DNA of 64,000 bases, taken from contig PAAX01000026.1 in the NCBI GenBank assembly GCA_002698995.1, positions 186,001 to 250,000 of the forward strand, in the 5' to 3' direction. A model generated the notes under the pieces. The model did no database searches. It saw only the letters and a list, made by a program, of their open reading frames with translations, and had not been told where the DNA came from. The DNA comes from Ignavibacteriota bacterium. Lineage in GTDB: Bacteria; Bacteroidota; Ignavibacteria; Ignavibacteriales; Melioribacteraceae. Every line of letters begins with the position of its first letter. Within the stretch, counting starts at the first letter, position 1. Below are positions 9,647 through 19,431 of the stretch, in pieces. A program made the position numbers and the translations under genes.

Positions 9647-10594
9647 ATGAAATTAAAGAAACTTATTCTCAATCTAAATCCAACAGATTTACTGATAGTG
9701 GTTTATTCTCTTTATCTAAGTATAGTTAATATTATCTTTTTTGATAAAGTGGAAGAATGGTACTTACTAGTATCTTTTAATGCTTTCCTAATCTTCTTCG
9801 TATTTACTATTGCTTATTTAGATAAAAATAAAAGTCATTTTTTAATAATGCAGCTTCATTATTGGTATATAGTTCCCCTAATTTTAATAATATTTAAGCA
9901 GCTTTATTTTATGGTAAAGCCTATAAGAAATGTTGATTATGATCATGTGCTTATTGAAATAGACAGGTGGATGTTTGGATTTGATCCGACTGTTGAACTA
10001 TATAAAATCGCTAATCCTTATTTAACCGAACTTCTGCAGATTGTTTACGGAATGTTCTTCTTCCTCCCTATTATTCTTGCTGTTGATTTAATGATTAATA
10101 AAAGAATCGGTAATGTAAAATATGAAGCTTTTATAATTTTATACGGCTTTTTACTTTCTTACATTGGATATATTTTAGTTCCGGCAATTGGTCCCCGTTT
10201 TACTCTTCATGATTTTTATTTAAAGGGAGCAGAACTTCCGGGATTGTTTTTAACAGAATTTTTAAGAGAAATTGTTAATTCGGGTGAATCAATTCCAGGT
10301 GGAACTATAGATGCGATTGATAAAGTTCAGAGAGATGTTTTCCCAAGCGGGCATACTCAAATGACTTTATTAACAATGTACTTAGCAGTCAAATTCAAAA
10401 CTAAAACTAAGAATTTCTTTCTAGTAGTTGGAACTCTTTTAATATTTGCAACCGTTTACTTAAGATATCATTATGTAATTGATTTAATAGCCGGATTTTT
10501 CTTTATGGTGTTTACTCTTTGGAGCGGCTATCATTTATACAATTGGTGGATGAACAAAACAGGTGAAGAAAAATTTGAATACGGTAAATATTAA
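9647..10594 (+). CDS. PAP2 superfamily membrane phosphatase (Aur1/Ipt1-like)
   Basis: A 315-residue integral membrane protein with about six hydrophobic segments. The PAP2 catalytic motifs are present late in the chain: FPSGHTQ (motif 2, with the catalytic His) and RYHYVIDLIAG (motif 3); the upstream VPAIGPRF segment takes the place of the classical KXXXXXXRP motif, as in the inositolphosphotransferase (Aur1/Ipt1, PAP2_3) branch. Proteins of this type dephosphorylate or exchange lipid head groups at the membrane. The exact lipid cannot be told. It follows mgtE by two bases, and its stop shares four bases with the convergent Cys-rich gene. Confidence 0.82.
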   Translation: MKLKKLILNLNPTDLLIVVYSLYLSIVNIIFFDKVEEWYLLVSFNAFLIFFVFTIAYLDKNKSHFLIMQLHYWYIVPLILIIFKQLYFMVKPIRNVDYDHVLIEIDRWMFGFDPTVELYKIANPYLTELLQIVYGMFFFLPIILAVDLMINKRIGNVKYEAFIILYGFLLSYIGYILVPAIGPRFTLHDFYLKGAELPGLFLTEFLREIVNSGESIPGGTIDAIDKVQRDVFPSGHTQMTLLTMYLAVKFKTKTKNFFLVVGTLLIFATVYLRYHYVIDLIAGFFFMVFTLWSGYHLYNWWMNKTGEEKFEYGKY

Positions 10595-10914
10595 GCTGCT
10601 TGTTCATCTACTTTTTGAATAGTTTCTACAATTAATCTGAAATAACGATCTAATGAACAGTTTGAATCTTCACGTAAATAACAGTCACCATCAGAATCCT
10701 GTGCTTTGCAGTTATGGCAAACAACATTTTTCAGATTGTTATAATAATCTTCTATCTCATCAGAATCTGTTTTGTGAACAACGTCTATTATTTCAGGAAG
10801 AAAATATTGAACAGCACAAATTTCTCTTTCATTTAATGTACATTTGCCGGTTTCGCTGCTGTCGGCACAAATTGAACATATATTTTCTTTTATCGCTTTT
10901 AAATATTTTTCCAT
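10591..10914 (-). CDS. Duplicated four-cysteine small protein, function unknown
   Basis: A 107-residue soluble protein I do not recognise. Its eight cysteines fall in two tandem sets with identical spacing: C13-X2-C16-X8-C25-X7-C33 and C66-X2-C69-X8-C78-X7-C86. Each set is followed a few residues later by YF and a helix rich in Ile, Val and Glu, and each contains a G-(K/D)-C-(T/Y)-L-X-E pattern around the third cysteine. This is an internal duplication, and each half could hold one Zn2+ or one Fe-S cluster. There is no signal peptide. The ATG is preceded by CGGAG at good spacing. The opposite strand also has an open frame (10653-10982), but the Cys periodicity and ribosome site support this strand. 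It sits divergent from ubiE/menG, 64 bases away. Confidence 0.8.
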   Translation of the reverse strand: MEKYLKAIKENICSICADSSETGKCTLNEREICAVQYFLPEIIDVVHKTDSDEIEDYYNNLKNVVCHNCKAQDSDGDCYLREDSNCSLDRYFRLIVETIQKVDEQAA

Positions 10915-10978
10915 TTATACTCCGTTTTAAGCAAAGACAAATTAGCAATAGTAGTTTCATTTTTCAAGTTGGATATTT

Positions 10979-11659
10979 ATGAATAAGAAAACACAAGTAA
11001 AAAGAATTTTTGACTCAATCTCTAGAAGATATGACTTATTAAATCATTTATTAAGTGCAGGAATTGATTTCTACTGGCGTAAAAAATCATTAAAGCTTAC
11101 TAAAATTTCAGCAGATTCACATCTACTTGATGTTGCATGTGGTACTGGCGATTTTGCAATTGCGGCTAAAAAGTTTGGAGTCAAAAAAATAATTGGTGCA
11201 GATTTATCAATCAATATGCTAAAAGAATTTAACAGGAAGAAAAATTGGAGTATCGGCACAACAGTTCAAACTGTTGCTGAACACATTCCTTTTAAGAATG
11301 AAACATTCACAAATATTACAGTAGCATTTGGAGTTAGAAATTTTTACGATATCCCCGAAGGTTTTAGATCTTTTAATAGAGTTCTGAGAAAGAATGGAAA
11401 GGTTACTATTCTAGAATTCAGACTTCCAAAGAATTTTATAGTAAAGGGGCTTTATAATTTTTACTTCAATAAAATTCTTCCTTTAATCGGTAAAATAATT
11501 TCAAAAGATCAGGAAGCTTATACTTATCTGCCGGAATCTGTTAATGCGTTTGATGAAAATGTAAATATTGCCAAACTCCTTTCAGAAACCGGTTTTAAGA
11601 ATATTCAAGAATTTGCTTTAACATTTGGAATTGTTCAGGTAATTATAGCAGAAAAATAA
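10979..11659 (+). CDS. ubiE: Demethylmenaquinone methyltransferase (UbiE/MenG)
   Basis: A 226-residue class I SAM methyltransferase. Signatures are the N-terminal FDSISRRYDLLNHLLS, SAM loop DVACGTGDFA, the family motif VAFGVRNFYD, and the C-terminal segment TGFKNIQEFALTFGIVQVIIAEK (seen in parts). It adds the C-methyl group to demethylmenaquinone; in this lineage the quinone is menaquinone, so MenG is the apt name. No other men genes are in the window. It ends at a compact hairpin shared with the convergent lipoprotein gene. Confidence 0.94.
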   Translation: MNKKTQVKRIFDSISRRYDLLNHLLSAGIDFYWRKKSLKLTKISADSHLLDVACGTGDFAIAAKKFGVKKIIGADLSINMLKEFNRKKNWSIGTTVQTVAEHIPFKNETFTNITVAFGVRNFYDIPEGFRSFNRVLRKNGKVTILEFRLPKNFIVKGLYNFYFNKILPLIGKIISKDQEAYTYLPESVNAFDENVNIAKLLSETGFKNIQEFALTFGIVQVIIAEK

Positions 11660-11660
11660 T

Positions 11661-11682
11661 TGGCGGACTTTTCAATCCGCCA
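11661..11682. terminator. Short bidirectional hairpin between convergent genes
   Basis: Arms TGGCGGA (11661-11667) and TCCGCCA (11676-11682) pair perfectly around an eight-base loop. It sits directly between the stops of ubiE and the minus-strand lipoprotein gene; neither side has a strong T tract, so efficiency is uncertain. Confidence 0.6.
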
Positions 11683-11688
11683 TAATTC

Positions 11689-12543
11689 TTATTTCAAATC
11701 ATAACTTACTAAGGTTTCTCTAACAATAGCAGTTGTATCTGCTAAATCAATTCCGTTTCCATTAATTGAATTGATTAAGAAAGCACTTCCTTCAAGCTTT
11801 GTTAAACCAACATCTTTTGTGTACCAGCCGTAACCATAAAACTCACGACTAATAAGATTGATTGGATTTTGAGGATTGGTAAAGTTAATCGGGTTCTCAG
11901 GATCAGGAAGTGAGAAAATCAGAGTATATTTTATTTTTTCTGATTCGACAGAATTATTTAATGCCGGAACAACTATTGATTCTTTACCTTCATAAGTTCC
12001 TTTCACTTCTATAACTGTAATTGGAATTTGTACGCCAAGAAAGTTGATAAGAACATTAAACTTAAATGCACTCCATTCCTTACCGCTAAAAAGTGGTAGA
12101 GAAAAAATATTTATTTCAGGATCAATCTCAAATCCGGATACAACGGAAACAATTAATGAATCTGTAAGAAGTTCATCAAGTGCAGATGAGAAACCGGTTG
12201 TATCAATATAAATATACAAACCGTTTTCCCCTCTTCTGAAATTCAATTCAGTCTCTATGCTATTATTAGCTATAGTAGATATATTTTTCTGAAGAATATA
12301 TTCTATTGAATTTTTATTTACAGTTGATTCAAAAGTAGAAACTCTTGTTCCAACCTGACTAAAATTGGTATTAACTAAAGCCGTATCTGTGTTGAATGTA
12401 AAAGTACTGCCAATATTTCCGGGATAGTAAGATGTTATTTCACTTACATCATCTGGATTAGGTGTAACCGGATCATCTGATCCGCCGCATGATGCTAACA
12501 TCAGAGATATAATTAACAATAAAGCTATTTTTATTTTATTCAT
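11689..12543 (-). CDS. Predicted lipoprotein, function unknown
   Basis: A 284-residue lipoprotein. The N-terminus is a signal peptide with lipobox LASC at about residues 16-19, followed by a glycine/serine/aspartate/proline linker. The remainder is predicted to be beta-rich, with alternating hydrophobic residues, and contains FRRGENGLYIYIDT and FYGYGWYTKDVGL segments that resemble extracellular carbohydrate- or protein-binding folds found in Bacteroidota. I cannot assign a family. It starts four bases inside the end of the ITPase gene, so it is at the tail of the minus-strand housekeeping run from uvrA. Confidence 0.78.
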   Translation of the reverse strand: MNKIKIALLLIISLMLASCGGSDDPVTPNPDDVSEITSYYPGNIGSTFTFNTDTALVNTNFSQVGTRVSTFESTVNKNSIEYILQKNISTIANNSIETELNFRRGENGLYIYIDTTGFSSALDELLTDSLIVSVVSGFEIDPEINIFSLPLFSGKEWSAFKFNVLINFLGVQIPITVIEVKGTYEGKESIVVPALNNSVESEKIKYTLIFSLPDPENPINFTNPQNPINLISREFYGYGWYTKDVGLTKLEGSAFLINSINGNGIDLADTTAIVRETLVSYDLK

Positions 12544-13133
12544 AGTATTTTCCTTTCAATCAATTTGTTTCTTAAACTTCTAAACGCAATTCCTCTGTGA
12601 CTAATTTCATTTTTTTCTTCTGTTGTCATTTCTGCTAATGTTTTAGTAAATCCATCCGGTATAAAAATAGGATCATAACCAAATCCGTTGCTGCCTGAAC
12701 CATTTTTTATTATTTCGCCGTTCAATTCTCCAATTGAAATTATTTTTTCATTGCCGTTAAAGTAGAGAGCGCAACTAACAAATTTTGCTTTATGCGGTTC
12801 AGGAAAATCCTTTAAAGCATTTATTACTTTATTATTGTTATCTTCATAAGTACAATTTTCACCGGCATATCTTGCTGAAATAACCCCAGGTTCACCATTG
12901 AGCTGTTCTATTGAAAGTCCTGAATCATCAGAAATGACCGGTTTTCCAAACAGATTAAATATCACTTCAGCTTTAATAAACGCATTTTCTTCAAATGTTA
13001 ATCCGTCTTCTATTATTTCCGGTATATCTTCAAAATCTTTTAACGAAAGAATTTTTATATCATGGTTAGAAAAGATTTTAGATACTTCTTTTAATTTACC
13101 AAGATTGCCGGTAGCAAAAATTAATTCTTTCAT
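12540..13133 (-). CDS. rdgB: Non-canonical purine NTP pyrophosphatase (RdgB/HAM1)
   Basis: A 197-residue ITPase that hydrolyses ITP, dITP and XTP to monophosphates, keeping deaminated purines out of nucleic acids. Motifs are ATGNLGKLKEV at the N-terminus, SDDSGLSIE, SARYAGE, GFGYDPIF and the C-terminal EISHRGIAFR. The ATG overlaps the preceding amidohydrolase stop by one base (TAATG), indicating translational coupling. Confidence 0.95.
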   Translation of the reverse strand: MKELIFATGNLGKLKEVSKIFSNHDIKILSLKDFEDIPEIIEDGLTFEENAFIKAEVIFNLFGKPVISDDSGLSIEQLNGEPGVISARYAGENCTYEDNNNKVINALKDFPEPHKAKFVSCALYFNGNEKIISIGELNGEIIKNGSGSNGFGYDPIFIPDGFTKTLAEMTTEEKNEISHRGIAFRSLRNKLIERKIL

Positions 13134-14473
13134 TAAACTGCTCTTTCCATTAATTTTTTCAATTCTGCTTTTGAATTACTGATAATTTCTCCTTCATCAT
13201 AAATTAATGATTTACCATTAACTACAACTTGATCTCCTTGAATAAATACTGAAGAAACATTTTCCTTTGACGCAGAATAAACAATGTCCGAATAAATATT
13301 TTCATCGTTAGATAAAACAGATTGATTTGCTTTTTCCAAATTGAGCAATACAATATCTGCTTTCTTTCCTACTTTTATGGAACCTATTTCATTTTCTAAA
13401 TGAAGAGCTCTTGCTCCTTCTATTGTAGCTAATTTGAAAACTGTTTTTGCATCCATCGAGGTTGGACCATGAATTGGTTTTTGAATTAAAGCCGCCAATC
13501 TCATTTCATTAAATACCGAAAGATTATTGTTGCAAGGTGCTCCATCTGCACCAAGAGAAACATTTATTCCTTCACTTAAATATTTAGGAATATTGGCAAT
13601 TCCTGATCCAAGTTTTAAGTTGGATGAGGGACAATGAGATACTCTAGAATTCTGTTTTTTCATTGTCTTCATTTCGGAATCATTAACATGAATGCAATGA
13701 GCTAAAACAGTGTGATCATCAAGAACACCAATTGAATTGAAGTATTCGATATTTTCTTTACCAAATCTTTTTCTTACTTCTTCAACCTCTGATTTATTCT
13801 CGGAAGAATGTGTATGATAAATTGAACCGGGAAAATCCTTCATAATTTGTTTTGTTTCAATAAGCAACTCTTCAGAACATGAAAGGACAAATCTAGGTGC
13901 AAAACCATATCTGATTTTTCCATTAATATCATGAAATTCTTCTGCTAGAGAAACTGTATAATCTAATTCTTCTCTTGTTGATTTTTTAAAAGAGGGATAA
14001 AGATCATTATAATCCATCATACATTTACCGGCAATTGCTCTCATTTTGGATCTTATCAATTCATCAAAAATTACTTCTTGATGATTAACAGTCCCCATAT
14101 CAAGCAATGTAGTTGTTCCTGATGTCTGCAGTTCATGAATTCCGAGCTGCGCCGAAAATCTTAAGCTTTTTGCATTGTGTGCATTTTCAAATGGGAATAT
14201 TCTTAGCTGCAGCCAATCTAGAAGTTCCAAATCATCTGCTAATCCTCTGAATAAAGTCTGGCATAAATGTATGTGCGTCTGAACAAATCCAGGAATAAGA
14301 ACATGATTTCCAAAATCATGCTTTTCATAATCGGGATAGGAAGTAATTTCCTTTTGATCAATTATTTTTGATATAAATCCATTCTCAACTAGAACGGCTT
14401 TGTCTCTCAATATTTCGTCATTCTGATTATTGGTAACAATAGCTTGGGCAATAATTAATTTTTTATTCTTCAT
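13133..14473 (-). CDS. Amidohydrolase, MtaD/SsnA-type (adenosine-derivative deaminase-like)
   Basis: A 446-residue metal-dependent deaminase of the amidohydrolase superfamily. Metal ligands are visible in VQTHIHLCQT (HXH), YHTHSSE, LAHCIHV and the aspartate in LGADGAPCNN. The pattern matches 5-methylthioadenosine/S-adenosylhomocysteine or 5'-deoxyadenosine deaminases, which act in nucleoside and SAM by-product salvage. Guanine- or chlorohydrolase-like specificity cannot be excluded. It overlaps the CMD-family gene by 11 bases and touches rdgB, so it is mid-operon. Deaminase next to ITPase makes sense, since both handle deaminated purines. Confidence 0.87.
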   Translation of the reverse strand: MKNKKLIIAQAIVTNNQNDEILRDKAVLVENGFISKIIDQKEITSYPDYEKHDFGNHVLIPGFVQTHIHLCQTLFRGLADDLELLDWLQLRIFPFENAHNAKSLRFSAQLGIHELQTSGTTTLLDMGTVNHQEVIFDELIRSKMRAIAGKCMMDYNDLYPSFKKSTREELDYTVSLAEEFHDINGKIRYGFAPRFVLSCSEELLIETKQIMKDFPGSIYHTHSSENKSEVEEVRKRFGKENIEYFNSIGVLDDHTVLAHCIHVNDSEMKTMKKQNSRVSHCPSSNLKLGSGIANIPKYLSEGINVSLGADGAPCNNNLSVFNEMRLAALIQKPIHGPTSMDAKTVFKLATIEGARALHLENEIGSIKVGKKADIVLLNLEKANQSVLSNDENIYSDIVYSASKENVSSVFIQGDQVVVNGKSLIYDEGEIISNSKAELKKLMERAV

Positions 14474-14822
14474 TTTTCTCTTCTGTTAAAATTTCATCAA
14501 GCTGTTCCATTGCAAATCTTAAATGAGGAATTACAATTGAACCCCCAACAATTAGGGCAATGTTAAATGATTCATAGAGTTCTTCTCTTGTTGCACCTTC
14601 TTGAATTGATCTATCAATATGATAAAGAATGCAGTCATTGCATCTTAAAACCATTGAAGCAACCAATCCCATTAATTCTTTCATTTTACTTGGTAATGCA
14701 CCGTCGATATATGCTTTATTATCCAAAGCAAAAAATTTGTTAAAATCTCTAAATCCTGAATTCAAGATTTTATCGTTCATATCTTGTCTGTATTTCTTGA
14801 ATTCTGTTAAAGTAGTTTTCAT
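14463..14822 (-). CDS. Carboxymuconolactone decarboxylase / AhpD-like protein
   Basis: A 119-residue all-helical protein of the CMD/AhpD superfamily. The redox motif RCNDCILYH (CXXC followed three residues on by His) is present, as is the helix EGATREELYESFNIALIVGG typical of the family (given here as its key run). AhpD-like members are peroxidase or disulfide-reductase partners; plain CMD members are ring-cleavage enzymes, but the CXXC-H favours the former. GAGG precedes the ATG. It lies 10 bases after uvrA and overlaps the amidohydrolase start. Confidence 0.85.
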   Translation of the reverse strand: MKTTLTEFKKYRQDMNDKILNSGFRDFNKFFALDNKAYIDGALPSKMKELMGLVASMVLRCNDCILYHIDRSIQEGATREELYESFNIALIVGGSIVIPHLRFAMEQLDEILTEEKNEE

Positions 14823-14832
14823 ATATTCCTCA

Positions 14833-17664
14833 TTATCTTTCTAGTTCTGCTTTAAGAAATTTTCCTGTTAAGCTTTTTTTATTTTTAATTATTTCTTCAG
14901 GAGTGCCTTCGGCAATAATTTTACCGCCATGTTCTCCCCCTCCCGGGCCTAAATCAATTACATAATCTGCAAATTTTATAACATCCAAATTATGTTCAAC
15001 AACAACAACAGTATTCCCTTTAGTTACAAGTTTATTCAATACCTTTAGAAGAATATTAACATCTTCAAAATGAAGTCCAGTAGTAGGTTCATCGAGAATA
15101 TAAATAGTTTTACCTGTACTAACTTTACTTAATTCAGTAGCAAGTTTAACCCTTTGTGCTTCACCGCCGGAAAGAGTTGTTGCCTGCTGACCTAGTTTAA
15201 CATATCCCAATCCTACATCGTTAAGGGATTTAATTTTTCTTTTAATTCTTGGTAAATCATCAAAAAAAGTTAGTGCTTCTTCAACTGTCATTTCAAGAAC
15301 ATCTGAAATTGATTTGGTTTTGTATAGAACTTCCAGAGTTTCTCTGTTATATCTTTTTCCGTTGCATACTTCACATAAAACATAAACATTTGGGAGAAAA
15401 TTCATCTCAATCTTCTTTAAACCATCTCCTTGGCATTCCTCACATCTTCCACCTTTAACATTAAAACTAAATCTGCCCGGGGCATAACCTCTCACTTTCG
15501 ATTCAGGCAATTGTGCAAATAAATCTCTTATAAAAGTAAAAAGTCCAGTGTAAGTTGCCGGATTTGATCGAGGAGTTCTTCCAATTGGAGATTGATCGAT
15601 TTCAATTACTTTATCAATATTGTCCAATCCTAATACTTCATCATATTTAAGCGGAACTACTTTTGACTGATAAATATCCTTTGATAAAATTCTTACAAGT
15701 GTTTCATTAATTAATGATGATTTACCAGAACCGCTTACTCCGGTAATTGCAGTAAATGTTCCCAATGGAATTTTCAAATCAACATTTTTGAGATTATTCC
15801 CTTTTGCTCCTTTAATTTCTATAAATCCTTTATCAAGTGATCTTCTCTCATTAGGAGTTTCAATCTTCTTACGATTTTTAAGATAATCCATTGTTAATGA
15901 AGTGAAACCATTTTTAGATTTTACAATTTGATTGGTTTCTCCAACCAAACAAACCTCTCCCCCATGTTCTCCTGCTCGTGGTCCTAAGTCTATAATATAA
16001 TCTGAGCTTTCTATTGTTTCTCTATCATGCTCAACAACCACAATAGTATTTCCTAAATCCCTTAAATTTTTCAATGATTCAATCAACTTAACATTATCAC
16101 TTTGATGTAGACCTATACTTGGTTCATCAAGAACATAAAGAACACCAGCTAATTGCGAACCGATTTGAGTAGCTAATCGTATTCTTTGTGCTTCTCCACC
16201 GGATAAAGTTCTAGCAGATCGATTAAGTGTTAGGTAATCAAGTCCTACATCCAGCAAGAATTTTAATCTGCTTCTAATCTCTTTTAGAATTTGATTTGAA
16301 ATTACCTGTTCTCTTTCAGTAAGATTAAGTTTCTCAAAAAACTGAGCGGCTCTTTCTATTGAAAGTGAAGTAACTTCGGTAATATTCTTTTCATTAAATT
16401 TAACGGCAAGCGATTCCGGTCTGAGTCTTCCCCCATTGCATGTAGAACAAGTCTGTGTATTCATAAATGATTCAGCCCATTCACGAATCTTATTTGAGCT
16501 TGTTGTTTCGTAATAATGTTTTATATAATTGATAACTCCGGTAAACTTATGCATATATGTAATTGATTTGCTGGAACCGTAGGAATATGAAAACGGAATT
16601 TTTTCTTTACTTCCATTTAGTAACACTTCACGCTGTTCTTCATTTAAATCTTTTAGCGGAGTATCATAAGTGAATTCAAATTTATCTGCAACTCCTTGAA
16701 GTTGATTAAAGAACCAGATATTTCTTGGTTTACCGATTGCAATAATTCCTTCTTCATTTATTGATTTATTCCAATCGGGAATAATTAAGTCCAAATCCAA
16801 TTCTCTCTTTTCACCTAAACCGTCGCAGTCTTTGCATGAACCATAAGGAGAATTGAATGAAAATGAATTCGGGGCTAATTCAGGATAACTAATTCCACAA
16901 TGATGACAAGCTAAATTTCTGCTAAAAATAGTGTCTTCATTTCCGGAATTAATAATTACAGTTCCACTGCCGTAATTCAAAGCAACTTCAATCGAACCGC
17001 TTAATCTAAATCTTGATTTCTCAGCAATCTTTATATTTCTATCAATAACTATTTCAATGTTGTGAATTTTATATCGATCAACTTTATAACCTTTTTCCAA
17101 TTCTACTATCTCGCCGTCAACTCTAACTCTATTAAAGCCATCTTTCATTATATCTTCAAAAAGCTCTCTGTAGTGACCTTTTCTTCCTCTAACAACCGGA
17201 GCAAAGATACTTATTTTCTCATCACTCAACTTTTCAATAATAGTATTAATTATCTGCTCTGAGGATTGCTTTTCAACTGGTCTGCCGCAATTATAACAGT
17301 ATGGTTTTCCTACTCTTGCATATAATAGTCTTAGATAATCATAAATTTCTGTAACAGTTCCAACAGTAGATCTTGGATTTCCGGAAGTTGATTTTTGCTC
17401 TATAGAAATAGCAGGACTTAAACCTTCGATTAAATCCACATCAGGTTTTTCCAACAAATTTAAAAATTGTCTGGCATAAGCTGAGAGAGATTCGATATAT
17501 CTTCTTTGTCCTTCAGCATAAATTGTGTCAAAAGCTAAAGAAGATTTACCTGAGCCTGAAAGTCCGGTAATTACGGTTAAAGAATCTCTGGGGATTTCCA
17601 AATCTATATTTTTAAGATTATGCTCTCTTGCCCCTTTTATTACTATTTTATTTTGATTATCCAT
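14833..17664 (-). CDS. uvrA: Excinuclease ABC subunit A
   Basis: UvrA of 943 residues, the normal length. This is the damage-recognition ATPase of nucleotide excision repair, acting as a dimer with UvrB. Two ABC modules are present, each with Walker A (GLSGSGKSS and GVSGSGKSS) and signature LSGGEAQR. Zinc-finger cysteines are seen as CHHCG with CKDCDG, and in the second module as CEECQGDG with CEVCNG. The ATG is not preceded by a strong ribosome site. It leads a minus-strand run of uvrA, CMD protein, amidohydrolase, rdgB and lipoprotein. Confidence 0.98.
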   Translation of the reverse strand: MDNQNKIVIKGAREHNLKNIDLEIPRDSLTVITGLSGSGKSSLAFDTIYAEGQRRYIESLSAYARQFLNLLEKPDVDLIEGLSPAISIEQKSTSGNPRSTVGTVTEIYDYLRLLYARVGKPYCYNCGRPVEKQSSEQIINTIIEKLSDEKISIFAPVVRGRKGHYRELFEDIMKDGFNRVRVDGEIVELEKGYKVDRYKIHNIEIVIDRNIKIAEKSRFRLSGSIEVALNYGSGTVIINSGNEDTIFSRNLACHHCGISYPELAPNSFSFNSPYGSCKDCDGLGEKRELDLDLIIPDWNKSINEEGIIAIGKPRNIWFFNQLQGVADKFEFTYDTPLKDLNEEQREVLLNGSKEKIPFSYSYGSSKSITYMHKFTGVINYIKHYYETTSSNKIREWAESFMNTQTCSTCNGGRLRPESLAVKFNEKNITEVTSLSIERAAQFFEKLNLTEREQVISNQILKEIRSRLKFLLDVGLDYLTLNRSARTLSGGEAQRIRLATQIGSQLAGVLYVLDEPSIGLHQSDNVKLIESLKNLRDLGNTIVVVEHDRETIESSDYIIDLGPRAGEHGGEVCLVGETNQIVKSKNGFTSLTMDYLKNRKKIETPNERRSLDKGFIEIKGAKGNNLKNVDLKIPLGTFTAITGVSGSGKSSLINETLVRILSKDIYQSKVVPLKYDEVLGLDNIDKVIEIDQSPIGRTPRSNPATYTGLFTFIRDLFAQLPESKVRGYAPGRFSFNVKGGRCEECQGDGLKKIEMNFLPNVYVLCEVCNGKRYNRETLEVLYKTKSISDVLEMTVEEALTFFDDLPRIKRKIKSLNDVGLGYVKLGQQATTLSGGEAQRVKLATELSKVSTGKTIYILDEPTTGLHFEDVNILLKVLNKLVTKGNTVVVVEHNLDVIKFADYVIDLGPGGGEHGGKIIAEGTPEEIIKNKKSLTGKFLKAELER

Positions 17665-17736
17665 AAACCTGAGTGTGAAAAAATTTAAAATGTTATTTTA
17701 GTCATCATAATTATTAAAAACAAATTTTTCGGTAAA

Positions 17737-18360
17737 ATGGTTTTACCTTTATCAATAAAAACAATTTTAGAAAATTCAACTACGGAATTTAAGGAAAAAG
17801 GATCTCGTTTTATTGGTCAAATTTATCATGCTAAAACTGATCATGAAGTAAATACAATTTTAGAAAAAGTTAGAAAAGAACATTATAACGCAACTCATCA
17901 TTGTTATGCATACCGATTTTTAAACAATGACATTAAATATTCGGATGATGGTGAACCTAACGGAACTGCCGGAATTAGAATATTGAATGCACTTCAGCAT
18001 TTTGATCTGTTTGATAACTTAATTATAGTTATAAGATATTACGGCGGTACAAAACTCGGTGTTGGACCATTAGGTAAAGCTTATTATAATTCAGCTAATT
18101 TGGTTATAGAAAATTCGAAAATAATTACACTTGAAAATTTCACAAAATTAAGTCTAGAATATGATTATGATTTCAGCAGTCAAGTTCATTACTTGTTAAA
18201 TCAATTTGAAGGAAAAATTATCGACAACACTTTTACAGATAAACCAAGAATTATATTTTTTGTAAAAGCTGACGTTGTAAATAACATCGAGAATAAATTA
18301 ACCGAACTCTCCTCAGGCAGATATAAAATTGATGTAAAAGAAGAAAATATATTCAGATAA
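17737..18360 (+). CDS. YigZ / IMPACT family protein
   Basis: A 207-residue two-domain protein. The N-terminal IMPACT domain shows KGSRFIGQI, HHCYAYRF, YSDDGEPNGTAG and the hallmark IRYYGGTKLGVGPLGKAY. The C-terminal half matches the DUF1949 (ferredoxin-like) domain of YigZ. Eukaryotic IMPACT inhibits GCN2; the bacterial role is unsettled, with proposed links to translation or RNA. It faces away from uvrA across a 72-base gap. Confidence 0.93.
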   Translation: MVLPLSIKTILENSTTEFKEKGSRFIGQIYHAKTDHEVNTILEKVRKEHYNATHHCYAYRFLNNDIKYSDDGEPNGTAGIRILNALQHFDLFDNLIIVIRYYGGTKLGVGPLGKAYYNSANLVIENSKIITLENFTKLSLEYDYDFSSQVHYLLNQFEGKIIDNTFTDKPRIIFFVKADVVNNIENKLTELSSGRYKIDVKEENIFR

Positions 18361-18420
18361 AAAAATCTCAAGACAAAATGAACTTTTTTTAAAAACTGCT
18401 GTTAAACAGAAATTGAATTA

Positions 18421-18449
18421 TTGACAAAAAGATTTCATTTACTTATTTT
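18421..18449 (+). promoter_or_regulatory. Possible sigma-70-type promoter of the Rrf2 gene
   Basis: TTGACA (18421-18426) is a perfect -35 match and TATTTT (18444-18449) is a partial -10 match at exactly 17 bases spacing. The Rrf2 ATG follows 62 bases later. Just upstream lies a small inverted repeat CTGTT-A-AACAG (18399-18409) that could be an operator. An A+T-rich background makes chance matches common. Confidence 0.35.
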
Positions 18450-18510
18450 TATTTTAAGATAATTAAGTCTCTTAAAGAAATTATTAACAATATACTATGA
18501 GGAATCATAA

Positions 18511-18939
18511 ATGATCTACACAAAAACTGGAGAGTACGCAATAAGAGCGATTTTATTTCTTGCAAGACAACCGAAAGAAAATTTAATCATGTCTTCAGAA
18601 ATTGCAAAAAGTGAAGATATTCCTGCTCATTATTTAGCAAAAATTTTGCAAAGAATGGCAAAATATGGTTATGTAGATTCCTTCAAAGGAAGAGGCGGTG
18701 GATTCAAAATTACTGAACTTGCTAAAAAAAGTTCTATTCTTGAAATAGTTGAACGTGTTGAAGGTCCGGTTATTAATTTAAAATGCGTAACAGGATTAAA
18801 AGAATGTTCAGATGAAAATCCTTGTCCGTTACATGAAGAATGGGCAGAATTAAGAAATAGAATTTACAATCTTATCTCAAGTAAATCAGTTCAAGAAGTT
18901 GCTGAAAAATACTCTGAGACTTTAAGAAGATCAAACTAG
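18511..18939 (+). CDS. Rrf2 family regulator with Fe-S cysteine triad
   Basis: A 142-residue winged-helix regulator. Residues 1-65 are the Rrf2 DNA-binding domain (TKTGEYAIRAILFLA at the start, helix SSEIAKSEDIPAHYLAKIL). The sensor loop has C92, C99 and C105 followed by H108 in the PCPLHEEW motif, matching the cluster ligands of IscR and NsrR. It is therefore likely an iron-sulfur or nitric-oxide sensor. No isc or suf genes are adjacent, so the regulon is elsewhere. GAGG precedes the ATG. It stands alone between a likely promoter and a clear terminator. Confidence 0.92.
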   Translation: MIYTKTGEYAIRAILFLARQPKENLIMSSEIAKSEDIPAHYLAKILQRMAKYGYVDSFKGRGGGFKITELAKKSSILEIVERVEGPVINLKCVTGLKECSDENPCPLHEEWAELRNRIYNLISSKSVQEVAEKYSETLRRSN

Positions 18940-18950
18940 TATTCTTTTTT

Positions 18951-18992
18951 AATGTCATTCTAAATTTCATTTTTGATTTTTAGAATGACATT
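18951..18992. terminator. Strong bidirectional terminator
   Basis: Arms AATGTCATTCTAAA (18951-18964) and TTTAGAATGACATT (18979-18992) are perfect 14-base complements around a 14-base loop, with T-rich sequence on both outer sides. It separates the Rrf2 gene from the convergent minus-strand hypothetical gene. Confidence 0.8.
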
Positions 18993-18996
18993 TCTT

Positions 18997-19431
18997 TTAA
19001 TTTTTTCTCTCTTTTAGAGAGTTAAAGTACATTTTAATCCTTTCCAAATCACTGCATAAATTATTTAGATTAGATAAACTTTCATGTGTCAATTGGAAAT
19101 ATTTCTCTCTAAATATTTCTTGGATAAAATTTGAACCTGAACTGATTATCACTTCAACGCCGGATTTTACTTTTTGTATGTTATCCGAATATTCTTTTTT
19201 TACTTTTTCAAAATATTCATCATCTATGCTGTTATCTCTGTTTTGGATTATTCTTAACAATCCTTTTGTAAACTTTGCATAAAACGAAATCTCTTCCAAA
19301 TCTTTTAGTTTATTCTCTTTGAATGACAATTCCAAAAGTCTGATAATGTCCTCTTCATTAAGAATTTTTCCGCGGGAAAAATTGATAAGTTCATTATAAA
19401 AATGATGGGATGCTTCTTTATAATTATCCAT
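18997..19431 (-). CDS. Hypothetical helical protein
   Basis: A 144-residue protein I do not recognise. It is highly charged and helical, without signal peptide, membrane segment or cysteine cluster (one Cys near residue 126). It begins one base inside the O-methyltransferase stop (TAATG overlap), so the two are translationally coupled, and it is the last gene of the lepA-lepB-subtilase-methyltransferase run. Nothing in the sequence indicates its job; the tight coupling suggests a connection with the methyltransferase or simply operon packing. Confidence 0.72.
   Translation of the reverse strand: MDNYKEASHHFYNELINFSRGKILNEEDIIRLLELSFKENKLKDLEEISFYAKFTKGLLRIIQNRDNSIDDEYFEKVKKEYSDNIQKVKSGVEVIISSGSNFIQEIFREKYFQLTHESLSNLNNLCSDLERIKMYFNSLKERKN

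Noticed and set aside
10653-10982. Open frame on the plus strand opposite the Cys-rich gene
   Set aside because: It lacks a ribosome site and its protein shows no organised pattern, while the opposite strand has two matched cysteine modules and CGGAG before its ATG.
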